Shown here one piece after another: positions 7,687-16,322 of a stretch of DNA of 64,000 bases (position 1 is its first letter; the number at the start of each line of letters is the position of its first letter). Source of the DNA: an uncultured Flavobacteriaceae bacterium (GTDB lineage: Bacteria; Bacteroidota; Bacteroidia; Flavobacteriales; Flavobacteriaceae); contig CALDUF010000027.1 in the NCBI GenBank assembly GCA_937923515.1, positions 1 through 64,000 of the forward strand, read 5' to 3'. The notes under the pieces were generated by a model. The model made no database searches. It had not been told where the DNA came from and worked only from the letters and a program-made list of their open reading frames with translations. The translations under genes were made by a program, and so were the position numbers.

Positions 7687-9159
7687 TTATTTAGAATTTG
7701 AAAGTTGCTTAATTTTTAAGTTGAAAGCAGCAAAAAGTAAAGTGGTGAATGGGCTTAACCAGTTAAAAATAGCATAGACTAAATAATCTAAAACGTCTAC
7801 ACCCAAAACAGTAGACTGGTACGCACCACAAGTGTTCCAAGGGATTAGTACCGAAGTAACAGTACCAGAATCCTCAAGAGTTCTACTCAAGTTTTCTGGT
7901 GCAAGCCCTTTATCCTTAAAGGCTTGTTTAAACATTTTTCCAGGAATTACAATCGCTAAATATTGATCGGAAGCTGCAATATTTAAACCTAAACAACTTA
8001 TAACTGTACTGGCAAATAAACCAAAAATAGAAGTTGCTACAGATAGTAATACTTTAGTTATTCTAGCTAAAGCACCAATACCATCCATAATGCCTCCAAA
8101 AATCATGGCACTTATAATCAGTAGGATAGTCCATAGCATACCAAGCATGCCTCCAGCCGAAAATAAATCGTTTAATTTCTCATTATCAGTAGTAACTTGG
8201 GTTTCTGTTACAATAGCTGTAAGTATAACACCAAATTTAGTATCGCCTAAGCTATTTACTACTTCAGTTTGAAAAATAACAGCAAAAATAGCAGCTGAAA
8301 TAACCCCAGCTGTAAGTGCTACAATAGGTTTAGCTTTTAAAAGCACCAAGGCAATAACTATGCCCGGTACAATAAATAGCCAAGGTGAAATATTAAAAGT
8401 TGACGCTATTGCGTTTAATTGGTTTGTTAAATCTGTAGCGCCAGTTGTATCAGAGGTGAAGCTTAAAATTATAAATATTATTAATGTAACTATTACAGTT
8501 GGTACTGTGGTTAAGCTCATATACTTTATGTGCGTAAACAAATCAGTTCCTGCAAGGGCAGGTGCTAAATTTGTAGTATCACTCATAGGCGACATTTTAT
8601 CACCAAAATAAGCGCCAGATATTACTGCTCCGGCTATCATGCCTGTATTAATTCCTAGTGCAGAACCTATACCAACTAGTGCGATACCCACAGTAGCCGA
8701 AGTAGTCCATGAGCTGCCAGTTGCTATTGAAATTATAGCGCATATAACAACACATGCAGGTAAAAATATACTGGGATTTAACACCTGTAAGCCGTAGTAG
8801 ACCATAGCAGGAATTACACCGCTTATAAGCCATGTGCCTGCTAATGCACCAACAAGTAGTAGTATAAGTATGGGTACAAATACACTTTTTAGGTTTTCCC
8901 ATATCTCAGCACCAATATGGTGTATTGAAACTTTATTAAAAAAGCCTACAATAGCAGCAATAACTCCTCCAATAAGTAGAATAATATGGTTAGAATAATC
9001 ACCAAGCATAACCCCATCAGCAAATTGAATATTATAGGCTAGTAGGCTAATTAGTATAACAACAGGTATTAATGCTTCCCAAATATTCAATTCGGTATTT
9101 TCAACAATATTTTGGTCGTTGGCTTTAAATTTAGAAATAGTCTTGTCGTCATCTTTCAT
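7687..9159 (-). CDS. nhaC: Na+/H+ antiporter, NhaC family
   Basis: Inner-membrane exchanger of Na+ for protons, in line with a marine habitat. 490 aa with about 11-12 hydrophobic segments. Family-like stretches include the GSSWTTSATVG region, the following MIAGAVISGAYFGDKMSPMSDTTNLAPA with its charged D and K residues, and the later LEDSGTVTSVLIPWNTCGAY. The hydrophilic N-terminus (residues 1-25) is cytoplasmic. Monocistronic; divergent from the small gene at 9272. NhaC members can also exchange malate for lactate, so the ion pair is a family-level assignment. Confidence 0.92.
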   Translation of the reverse strand: MKDDDKTISKFKANDQNIVENTELNIWEALIPVVILISLLAYNIQFADGVMLGDYSNHIILLIGGVIAAIVGFFNKVSIHHIGAEIWENLKSVFVPILILLLVGALAGTWLISGVIPAMVYYGLQVLNPSIFLPACVVICAIISIATGSSWTTSATVGIALVGIGSALGINTGMIAGAVISGAYFGDKMSPMSDTTNLAPALAGTDLFTHIKYMSLTTVPTVIVTLIIFIILSFTSDTTGATDLTNQLNAIASTFNISPWLFIVPGIVIALVLLKAKPIVALTAGVISAAIFAVIFQTEVVNSLGDTKFGVILTAIVTETQVTTDNEKLNDLFSAGGMLGMLWTILLIISAMIFGGIMDGIGALARITKVLLSVATSIFGLFASTVISCLGLNIAASDQYLAIVIPGKMFKQAFKDKGLAPENLSRTLEDSGTVTSVLIPWNTCGAYQSTVLGVDVLDYLVYAIFNWLSPFTTLLFAAFNLKIKQLSNSK

Positions 9160-9271
9160 AGAAATTTTATTGGTTGGGTAATGTTACGATTTTATTGCTT
9201 TTTCTCAAAATTAAGTGACTATTTTGATCTTTTAGTGTCTAACTTGTAATAGATCCCAAAAAACTAAAACT

Positions 9272-9484
9272 ATGTTTATCATATTATATTTTACTATTAT
9301 TTTTGTTGTGTTATACGCTTTTATTCACGAAGGAGTTACCTCAAATTTAAGTACTAATAACTTTAGAGATATAGAAGCCAATACTAAAATGGCTAAAACT
9401 AAAAACGTTACACCACCATTAGATTTTGACTTTGAAACCTTAGTAACGCCTAATGAATTAAGTATATTGGTGTCTAAAAAATAG
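9272..9484 (+). CDS. Small single-span membrane protein, unknown
   Basis: 70 aa. Residues 2-18 are strongly hydrophobic (FIILYFTIIFVVLYAFI), then a polar tail rich in Thr, Asn and Lys. It begins 112 nt from the divergent nhaC start and has its own noncoding flanks. No family is recognised. Real coding is plausible from position and the signal-anchor layout, but a protein this short could be spurious. Confidence 0.45.
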   Translation: MFIILYFTIIFVVLYAFIHEGVTSNLSTNNFRDIEANTKMAKTKNVTPPLDFDFETLVTPNELSILVSKK

Positions 9485-9611
9485 AATTTTTAGATGTATC
9501 GTAATTGATGTTATCATATATTTATCATGTAGAACTTCATAAAAAAAATTAAAGTTTAGATTACTTTTCTGTTAGTATATTACGTATATTTAAGAATTGC
9601 TATTTAAACAC

Positions 9612-10382
9612 ATGAAAAGAACGCTCTCACAATTTCTTTTTTTATTATGTATAAATTTATTTGCTCAAGTTGGTATTGGTACAACTAATCCTTTATCTAC
9701 ATTAGATGTTAATGGCTCCGTGTCTGCAAATATCAATACAACAACAGCAAACCTCACTTTAAACGAAACCAATCACACCATTATATTAGGGGGTAATCAT
9801 AACATTACTTTGCCAGCAGCAAACACTTGCGATGGTAGAATGTATGTTATAAAAAACCCAACTTCCAACACACCTACAATAACTAGCTTTAATAATTTAA
9901 TAGGTGTAGCAACAACCACCATTGCCAGTGAAACTACAATGTGGTTACAAAGCGATGGCGTAAATTGGCAACAATTAAGTGCCAATAAAATCAATTACGA
10001 GAAAATTGTAGTTTGGGCAGAAGAGTCTTCCGATTTAGCCAATAATCAAATGGAATGGTCTTATGGAAATGGAGATACGGGCTTTATAGGTTTGCCCTTA
10101 CCTGAAGCTTGGGAGGCTTATGCAGTAAGTTTTCATGCAGATAATACCTCTAATGCTACAAACTCTATGCTAATGGCTGTGGTAAATATATCTGGAAACG
10201 GCGCTTTTACGGAGTTTTTTAGATTCACAGCTTCAGGTGCAAACGATAATTTAGCATATACCGAAATTTTAGCAACACCTGTAGCTATTCCAGAGGGTAC
10301 TACACTTGGTTTTAGATCCATTACTGAAACGGGCAGTATTAACAGTGCTAGGGTTGCTGTTTGGTTAAGACGCATACCTTAA
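9612..10382 (+). CDS. Secreted protein with GIGTTNP-LDVNG repeat-type N-terminus
   Basis: The ATG at 9612 begins a signal peptide (MKRTLSQFLFLLCINLFAQ); the frame extends to a TTG at 9597 that is less likely. The mature protein opens with VGIGTTNPLSTLDVNGSV, a motif common in Bacteroidota cell-surface proteins that resemble phage tail-fibre or hemagglutinin-like beta proteins. The C-terminal half (130-256) is a beta-rich domain I do not recognise. No T9SS C-terminal signal is seen. Export and surface location are likely; function is unknown. Confidence 0.75.
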   Translation: MKRTLSQFLFLLCINLFAQVGIGTTNPLSTLDVNGSVSANINTTTANLTLNETNHTIILGGNHNITLPAANTCDGRMYVIKNPTSNTPTITSFNNLIGVATTTIASETTMWLQSDGVNWQQLSANKINYEKIVVWAEESSDLANNQMEWSYGNGDTGFIGLPLPEAWEAYAVSFHADNTSNATNSMLMAVVNISGNGAFTEFFRFTASGANDNLAYTEILATPVAIPEGTTLGFRSITETGSINSARVAVWLRRIP

Positions 10383-10391
10383 ATGATACAA

Positions 10392-10414
10392 AAGTTGGTT
10401 AACTTTACCAACTT
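10392..10414 (+). promoter_or_regulatory. Hairpin just upstream of the start codon at 10418
   Basis: AAGTTGGT (10392-10399) pairs perfectly with ACCAACTT (10407-10414) around a 7-nt loop. It fills most of the 35-nt gap between two same-strand genes and ends 3 nt before the ATG, so it could block initiation or act as a weak terminator. Confidence 0.5.
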
Positions 10415-10417
10415 GAT

Positions 10418-11440
10418 ATGGATTCACTTACTCAAATTGTTTTAGGAGCTGCTTGCGGAGAAGCAGTGCTTGGTAAAAAAATAGGCAATAAAGCCTTGTT
10501 GTTTGGTGCTATTGGTGGCACTATTCCAGATTTAGACGTGCTAGTAGGCAACTGGTTGCATGGTAACGAGATTGATGCGATGCTATTTCATCGCGGTATT
10601 ATGCACTCTATTTTATTTTGTGTTTTAGCTGCATTTATAATGGGGTGGCTTGTGCACAAGTTGTATAATTTTGGAAAGCGAAAACATACTACAACCCAAC
10701 GCAACTGGGTGTCATTATTTTTTTGGTCGCTATTTACGCATCCTATTTTAGACTGTTTTACGCCTTATGGTACACAGCTTTTTGCACCTTTTAGTAACTA
10801 TCGCGTAGCTTTTAACAATATAGCGGTTGCAGATCCTGCTTATACCTTACCATTTTTAATATGTATCATCGTACTTATGTGTTTTAAAAGAACATCGCAC
10901 AAGCGTCACTTATGGTTAAAATGGGGTATAGGTATCAGTTCTATGTACCTTTTATTTACTTTAGGAAACAAGCTTTATATCGACTCAATATTTAGAAAAT
11001 CTATAAAAGATGCTGAAATCGAAGCCACAAGATTCAGTACGCAACCCTCAATTTTTAATAACATATTGTGGTATGGTATAGCCGAAACAGAAACCGCATA
11101 TTACGTCTCAGATTATTCGTTATGCGATACTGAAAATCGATTTATAAACTTTAGGAAAATACAAAAACAACACGATTTAAAATTATCAGAATATCAAGAT
11201 ATAAAAGACCTAGCGTGGTTTAGTAACTATTATTACAGTATATATAAATTGAGTGACAACACATATCAATACAACGATTTGCGTTACCCACTTTTAGATT
11301 TAGATAACCCAAACTCATCAGTGTTTAGCTTAACACTCTACAAAGATAACAACAGATTGAACATGAAACCCTTCGAGCCAAAATTTGATAGTTTAGATGC
11401 TGTATTCAAGTCACTCTGGCAACGCATTAAGGGTATTTAG
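10418..11440 (+). CDS. Membrane-bound metal-dependent hydrolase, YdjM/DUF457 family
   Basis: 340 aa. The N-terminus MDSLTQIVLGAACGEAVLGKK, the metal-site residues in TIPDLDVL (D38, D40) and HRGIMHS (H58, H63), and later FTHPILDCFTPYGTQ with a second His-Asp pair are the family pattern. About five transmembrane segments lie in residues 1-190; the C-terminal 140 residues are a soluble domain. YdjM relatives are LexA-linked in E. coli, but I see no such operator here. Substrate unknown. Confidence 0.9.
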   Translation: MDSLTQIVLGAACGEAVLGKKIGNKALLFGAIGGTIPDLDVLVGNWLHGNEIDAMLFHRGIMHSILFCVLAAFIMGWLVHKLYNFGKRKHTTTQRNWVSLFFWSLFTHPILDCFTPYGTQLFAPFSNYRVAFNNIAVADPAYTLPFLICIIVLMCFKRTSHKRHLWLKWGIGISSMYLLFTLGNKLYIDSIFRKSIKDAEIEATRFSTQPSIFNNILWYGIAETETAYYVSDYSLCDTENRFINFRKIQKQHDLKLSEYQDIKDLAWFSNYYYSIYKLSDNTYQYNDLRYPLLDLDNPNSSVFSLTLYKDNNRLNMKPFEPKFDSLDAVFKSLWQRIKGI

Positions 11441-11651
11441 TTTTAGTATACGCCCCAAGGGGTAAGCTTCACTTATTGATATATTATGTTAATGAATTCA
11501 TGAATATAAATATTTCACTATGCATTCTTTCCTTGGTTTGGTATTTCAAATCTCGTGTTTGTGGGACTCCATATCTAGTGCGCCCATCCACTAATAAAGC
11601 GGCTTGTTTTTTAGTTCTATAGTATCTGTAAACAGGTATCACATTAATGTT

Positions 11652-12854
11652 TTATTTTAAAATACCTAACGCTACCATGCAATCTCGCATCATTTGGTAA
11701 GTACGTGCAATATCAGCATCTAAACCTATTGAAAACCGAATTAAACCATCGCTCAAACCCATCTCCAATTGCTCATCTTCTGGAATTTCAGACGATGTTG
11801 AGGTTCCAGGAGCTGAAAACAATGTTTTATAAAACCCTAAACTCACCGCTAAATATCCTAAATTTTTGTGCTGCATCAATTCCATCAGTTGGTTGGCTTT
11901 ATCAAGCGACCCTACATCAATAGTAAGCATACCACCAAAGCCATACTCGGCGTTCATCATGCGTTTAAACAACTTGTGAGAAGGATGAGATGCTAATCCA
12001 GGATACACTGTTTTTAATCCGTCATTCTCAAAACGTTTGGCTAAATACAAACCGTTTTTACTGTGCTGTTGCATGCGTATGTGTAACGTTCTTAGGTTTT
12101 TTAGAATGGAAGAAGCTCTTAAACTATCCATTGTAGCACCCAATAGCATACCAGCCCCATCATTTACATTTCGTAAATCGTTAATAAATGCTTGAGTACC
12201 ACAAACCACGCCACCAACAGTATCGCTAGAGCCGTTAATAAATTTTGTTAAACTGTGTATTACAACATCGGCACCCAAAGCTCCTGGTGAGATAGATAAT
12301 GGTGAAAATGTATTGTCAACTACCAAAGTTAACCCATGTTGTTTTGCTATTGCAGCTAAACCAGCAATATCTGCAACCTCTAAAAGTGGATTACTAACAG
12401 ATTCACAAAACAACACCTTAGTTTGTTTAGTTATGGCCGCTTTTACTGTATCTAATTTTGTGATGTCAACAAAAGCTGTTTTTATATCAAATTTTGGTGT
12501 AAAATTTTTAAAAAACGCATAAGTACCACCGTAAATGGTTCTACTAGAAGTAATATGGTCTCCAGCATTGCATAATTGCATAATTACTGATGTTATGGCA
12601 CCCATTCCAGATCCTGTAACATTAGCAGTTTCTGTGTTTTCCATTGCAGCTAAAGCTTCACCCAAATACAGGTTGGAAGGCGAGGAGTGGCGTGAATATA
12701 AATAGCAACCATCAGCATTTCCTTCAAAAGTATCAAACATGGTTTTAGCTGAAAGAAATGTATAGGTTGATGAATCAGATATTGAAGGGTTTACACCTCC
12801 AAATTCTCCAAAATACTGTAAATCTTGGATATTATTAGCAGGTTTAAATGTCAT
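11652..12854 (-). CDS. Trans-sulfuration PLP enzyme, probably methionine gamma-lyase
   Basis: A Cys/Met metabolism PLP-dependent enzyme of 400 aa. K204 in HSLTKFINGSSD is the predicted Schiff-base lysine; YSRHSSPS (53-60) carries the phosphate-binding Tyr/Arg. Methionine gamma-lyase splits Met into methanethiol, ammonia and 2-oxobutyrate; cystathionine gamma-synthase or lyase are the alternatives within the family. It is divergent from an Lrp-family gene 156 bp away, a common arrangement for an amino-acid catabolic gene and its sensor, so Lrp control is likely (inference). Confidence 0.82.
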   Translation of the reverse strand: MTFKPANNIQDLQYFGEFGGVNPSISDSSTYTFLSAKTMFDTFEGNADGCYLYSRHSSPSNLYLGEALAAMENTETANVTGSGMGAITSVIMQLCNAGDHITSSRTIYGGTYAFFKNFTPKFDIKTAFVDITKLDTVKAAITKQTKVLFCESVSNPLLEVADIAGLAAIAKQHGLTLVVDNTFSPLSISPGALGADVVIHSLTKFINGSSDTVGGVVCGTQAFINDLRNVNDGAGMLLGATMDSLRASSILKNLRTLHIRMQQHSKNGLYLAKRFENDGLKTVYPGLASHPSHKLFKRMMNAEYGFGGMLTIDVGSLDKANQLMELMQHKNLGYLAVSLGFYKTLFSAPGTSTSSEIPEDEQLEMGLSDGLIRFSIGLDADIARTYQMMRDCMVALGILK

Positions 12855-12931
12855 AATGTAATATTTTTATATTACTAATTTCAGTATAATTAGAAAATTA
12901 ACCAACTATTAGTTTAATTTGTAGAAAATAA

Positions 12932-12957
12932 ATCTAAATAATTTAATATATTTAGAT
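12932..12957. promoter_or_regulatory. Inverted repeat in the divergent lyase-lrp intergenic region
   Basis: ATCTAAAT (12932-12939) and ATTTAGAT (12950-12957) form a perfect inverted repeat with a 10-nt spacer, one helical turn plus. It lies between the two divergent starts, where an Lrp/AsnC operator would be expected. Binding is inferred, not shown. Confidence 0.4.
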
Positions 12958-13010
12958 GTATTGTTTGTATTTTGTGTAATAAAGGGAGTTGTAACGAAAA
13001 ATTTTCAATT

Positions 13011-13469
13011 ATGATTTTTGATAAAACCGATAAAGCACTACTAGAATACCTTCAAAAGGATAGTAAGCAAACCAATAAAGAACTTTCAAATAAATTAGGA
13101 CTATCTGTTACCGCAGTTTACGAACGTATTAAAAAACTAGAAAAGGAGGGCTTTATTAATGGCTATACAGCCATAATAAATAAGCAAAAAGTTAACAGAA
13201 ACTTTGTGGCTTTTTGTCACGTTAAACTCGTACAGCACAGTCAAGAGTTTGTAGTACGTTTTGAAAAAGAAGTAAATAGTTTAGAAGAGGTTTTGGAATG
13301 TTACCACGTAAGTGGCGATTACGATTACCTTTTGAAAGTAATTGTTAAGGACATGGTAGCATTTAGAGCATTTATGGTTAAAAAATTGACAAATATTAAC
13401 CATATTGGGAGCACACACAGTATGTTTGTAATTAACGAAGTAAAACACACCCATATTATCCGTTTCTAA
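13011..13469 (+). CDS. Lrp/AsnC family transcriptional regulator
   Basis: 152 aa from the ATG at 13011 (the frame is open to a TTG at 12972, but the ATG places FDKTDKALLEYLQKDSKQTN at the correct family N-terminus). An N-terminal winged helix-turn-helix (NKELSNKLGLSVTAVYERIKKLEKEG) is followed by a RAM ligand-binding domain (residues 60-150) with GDYDYLLKV. Divergent from the PLP lyase, its probable target. The stop codon overlaps the ATG of the next gene (TAATG), so the two are translationally coupled. Confidence 0.92.
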   Translation: MIFDKTDKALLEYLQKDSKQTNKELSNKLGLSVTAVYERIKKLEKEGFINGYTAIINKQKVNRNFVAFCHVKLVQHSQEFVVRFEKEVNSLEEVLECYHVSGDYDYLLKVIVKDMVAFRAFMVKKLTNINHIGSTHSMFVINEVKHTHIIRF

Positions 13470-14095
13470 TGCAAACATTAACTTATAAAGCTACAGAGTT
13501 CTTTCTCATTTTTATACTGATACCAGTTAGTTTTGCTTTAAATTATTCGCCTTTTATTAAATTAGGAATTGGATTATTAGGATTCTTCTATGTTATTTAT
13601 GTATTACTTAAAGTAGAACACCAAAAATTTAAAATAGCTAAAACTATAAATTGGAAGGTGTTTTGGAAAACAACAGCTATTAAGTTTTTAATAATTGCAC
13701 TAATTACATTTGTATTTGTTTGGCAAACCAGTAGTAAAGCTTTGTTTTATGTAGTGCTGCACAAACCAAAATTATGGGTGTTTATATTGTTTGTTTATAC
13801 GTTCTTATCAGTTTACCCTCAAGAATTGGTGTATCGTACTTTTTATTTTAAACGTTATAATAGTTTGTTTAAAAACAATACATTTTTAATATTAAGTAAT
13901 GCTATTGTTTTTGCTTTGGCGCACTTATTTTTTAAAAATACCTTAGTTATAATATTAACATTTTTAGGCGGAATTTTATTTGCTTTAACTTATAATAAAA
14001 CACCATCTACGTTATTAGTTTCTATAGAACACGCCATATATGGTTGCTGGTTATTTACCGTTGGAATGGGGGAGATGCTCGGGTTTCCGTCGTAA
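13469..14095 (+). CDS. CPBP-family intramembrane metalloprotease homologue
   Basis: 208 aa, largely hydrophobic, six or so membrane segments. The three CPBP/Abi motifs can be traced: PQELVYR (Q118, E119, R123), FALAH (H152) and EHAIYG (H188). The canonical first motif is EExxxR, so the first Glu is Gln here. It starts inside the stop codon of the Lrp gene. Relatives cleave prenylated or other membrane proteins; whether this variant is active cannot be said. Confidence 0.78.
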   Translation: MQTLTYKATEFFLIFILIPVSFALNYSPFIKLGIGLLGFFYVIYVLLKVEHQKFKIAKTINWKVFWKTTAIKFLIIALITFVFVWQTSSKALFYVVLHKPKLWVFILFVYTFLSVYPQELVYRTFYFKRYNSLFKNNTFLILSNAIVFALAHLFFKNTLVIILTFLGGILFALTYNKTPSTLLVSIEHAIYGCWLFTVGMGEMLGFPS

Positions 14096-14170
14096 TAATT
14101 TAAATAAAATCGCACATAATTAAAACTTTTTGCTATTTTAGACAAGCTATTATTAACCAACCAATTACAA

Positions 14171-14683
14171 ATGAAAAAATTAGGACCCATTATTCTAGGC
14201 TTTATTATTGGCGCAGTATTAACATATTATTTGTGCCCACGGCCAACAGGCGAAATGCATACTCTAGATGCTAAAGTTAAAATACCAAAAGACACGATTT
14301 CTGTAGCAGAAGCAACAACACTTTTTAAAAATTGGCAAAAAAACAATGCAACAGAAATAGATTCAACACTTGAAGTAGAAGGCTCAAGGAAAAAAACAAC
14401 TAATGTATCTTGGACTTTAAGTGACGTTAGAGACTATCTTGATTATGCCGAAGCTAAATCTGATACCTTAGGATTTAAAATGACAGGTATAAGAGTATAT
14501 ATGGCCAATTACGGAAAGAATGCAAATCCAAAACTTAAAAACAGAAATACGCTATTTATAGCACCAATCGGTACTAAAAAAATATCTAAAGGCAGTGTTG
14601 TAAACTTGAATATACAAGGTCCAGGCGATACAGGAGCGCCACCATTGAACAGAGGTGGAACAGGACACGAAGATTTTCCTTAA
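14171..14683 (+). CDS. Membrane-anchored periplasmic protein, unknown
   Basis: 170 aa. Residues 4-21 form an uncleaved-looking hydrophobic anchor (LGPIILGFIIGAVLTYYLC). The rest is soluble, with a helical segment at 45-65 and a C-terminal proline/glycine-rich tail (GAPPLNRGGTGHEDFP). No recognised domain. It precedes the polytopic membrane gene by 6 nt and the histidine kinase by another step, so the three are likely one operon; it may be a sensory or envelope partner of the kinase (inference). Confidence 0.75.
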   Translation: MKKLGPIILGFIIGAVLTYYLCPRPTGEMHTLDAKVKIPKDTISVAEATTLFKNWQKNNATEIDSTLEVEGSRKKTTNVSWTLSDVRDYLDYAEAKSDTLGFKMTGIRVYMANYGKNANPKLKNRNTLFIAPIGTKKISKGSVVNLNIQGPGDTGAPPLNRGGTGHEDFP

Positions 14684-14689
14684 TTTTTT

Positions 14690-15412
14690 GTGATAGACTT
14701 TTTATTAAAACATTATAGCTTATTAACATATTCTGTAGAGCTTCTTGCTGCATTAACAGGTGTTTGTGTATTCAAAAAGTATAGAAGTGTAAGTGTTAGA
14801 TATTTCATATATTTTCTAATATTAGTATTTATTTGTGATTCATTAAATAGTTACACTTCTTTTGTTAAACCTAATCTAGCTTTAGAATTTTTAATTGGTA
14901 CCAAGTTCGAAAAAAATTTTTGGTGGTCTAATATATATTGGAGCATTGGGGCTATAATGTTTTTTAGTTTTTACTATAGATTAGTACTCAAAAATCAAAA
15001 GTATAAGTCTTATATTAAAATTCTTAGCTATAGTTATCTAATATTCTCAATTACTTACATCATACTAAATTGGACAGCCTTTTTTATTAGTAACTTTATA
15101 GTATTAGAATTGTTAGGGGCATTTATAATTTTGGTGTGTGTAGCTTTATATTTTGTTGAAATATTGAATAGCGATCGTATTTTAAATTTTTACAAATCCA
15201 TTAGTTTTTACATAAGTGCTACAATATTTGTTTGGTGGCTTATTATTACACCTCTTACATTCTACGATGTGTATTTTGTATACGAAGTTGGTATTGGGCA
15301 TTTTGATAAGGATTTTTTAGTATTAAGAAATTTCGTTTATTTATCAGCTAATATATTTATGTATCTAACTTATACCTTTGCTTTTATATGGTGCAAACCG
15401 GAGAACGAATAG
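14690..15412 (+). CDS. Polytopic membrane protein, unknown, upstream of histidine kinase
   Basis: 240 aa starting at GTG 14690, 6 nt after the previous stop. About seven hydrophobic segments span residues 8-25, 35-52, 80-98, 108-128, 130-152, 168-190 and 210-235. The seven-span layout resembles the membrane sensing part of Bacteroidota histidine kinases. The kinase gene that follows overlaps it by 25 nt and has only a short membrane stub. A split sensor-kinase pair is therefore possible (inference). Confidence 0.78.
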   Translation: MIDFLLKHYSLLTYSVELLAALTGVCVFKKYRSVSVRYFIYFLILVFICDSLNSYTSFVKPNLALEFLIGTKFEKNFWWSNIYWSIGAIMFFSFYYRLVLKNQKYKSYIKILSYSYLIFSITYIILNWTAFFISNFIVLELLGAFIILVCVALYFVEILNSDRILNFYKSISFYISATIFVWWLIITPLTFYDVYFVYEVGIGHFDKDFLVLRNFVYLSANIFMYLTYTFAFIWCKPENE

Positions 15413-16188
15413 TAAGTAGTGCCTCAGAGCGTTACATGTTGGTTTATATGATACTAGTTTTAGTTATCATTACATCGCTTGTAATTGTGTTTTTTGTAGT
15501 GTTTCAAAAACGAAAAAATAAGTTGTTGTTAGATAAAATTAAACGGCAGCGTGAATTTGAAGAGGAAATGGTAAAAGCCCAAACTGAAACCCAAGAACAA
15601 ACCTTAAAAAATATTGGTTGGGAATTGCATGATAATGTAGGGCAGTTATTGTCTTTTGCCAGCATGCAATTAAGTATTTTGAAAATGCAGGTTTCAGATG
15701 ATGTTAGAGATAAATTTAAAGACACTACAGAAGCTTTAAGTAATGGCTTAAAAGAAGTGCGTGCGTTATCTAAAACACTTAATAATGATGTGGTTTTAAA
15801 TCTAGGTTTTGAAAAATCAATAACAAACGAATTAGATCGTCTTAAACGTATGAAGTTTACTTCGGCGGAGTTAAAGATTACTGGCGATAGGGTTTCGTTT
15901 AAAGATAAAAATCATGAAATAATCGTTTTTAGAATACTTCAAGAGTTTTTATCAAATTCTGTAAAATATTCTGAAGCTAAACATTTATATTTCACAATAC
16001 ATTACACACCTTCTAACATTCGCATAATAGCTAAAGATGATGGTAAAGGTTTTAATACCGATACGGTTGAAAAGGGTTCAGGGTTAATTAATATGAGCAG
16101 TAGAGCAGCACTTATTGGAGCTACTTTAAATTTGCACTCAAAACCTAATGAAGGTGTAGAATTAATGTTGGACTATCCTTTGGATTGA
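15388..16188 (+). CDS. Sensor histidine kinase, HisKA_3 (NarX/DesK-like)
   Basis: 266 aa. One membrane segment (18-40), a coiled linker (41-75), a HisKA_3 dimerisation domain with phospho-acceptor H81 in GWELHDNVGQ, and a HATPase_c domain with EFLSNSVKYSE, DDGKGF and GSGLINM. Start at ATG 15388 overlaps the previous gene; ATG 15436 would also keep the membrane segment. No response regulator gene follows, so it is an orphan here; NarL-type regulators are the usual partner. Confidence 0.92.
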   Translation: MVQTGERIVSSASERYMLVYMILVLVIITSLVIVFFVVFQKRKNKLLLDKIKRQREFEEEMVKAQTETQEQTLKNIGWELHDNVGQLLSFASMQLSILKMQVSDDVRDKFKDTTEALSNGLKEVRALSKTLNNDVVLNLGFEKSITNELDRLKRMKFTSAELKITGDRVSFKDKNHEIIVFRILQEFLSNSVKYSEAKHLYFTIHYTPSNIRIIAKDDGKGFNTDTVEKGSGLINMSSRAALIGATLNLHSKPNEGVELMLDYPLD

Positions 16189-16213
16189 TATAGAATTGAT
16201 CATATGATACTTC

Positions 16214-16298
16214 TTTTAGCGTTCCCATGATTATAAGGAGGAATCTCATTATTTTTTTAATGTTTCTTTTTGGTACACCTTGTCTTTAAACGCTAAAA
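16214..16298. repeat. Long-range inverted repeat in convergent gap
   Basis: TTTTAGCGTT (16214-16223) and AACGCTAAAA (16289-16298) are perfect 10-bp inverted arms separated by 65 nt, lying between the histidine kinase and aldehyde dehydrogenase genes. The GCGTT/AACGC core echoes the ends of the interspersed repeat at 35892 and 52561, but the inner arms are not recognisable. Confidence 0.4.
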
Positions 16299-16322
16299 CA
16301 CCTTTACTATGGCGTACTTATA

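Noticed and set aside
8648-8902. Cysteine-rich 84-aa frame inside nhaC
   Set aside because: Same strand but another frame of a certain membrane gene; composition is a by-product of hydrophobic codons.
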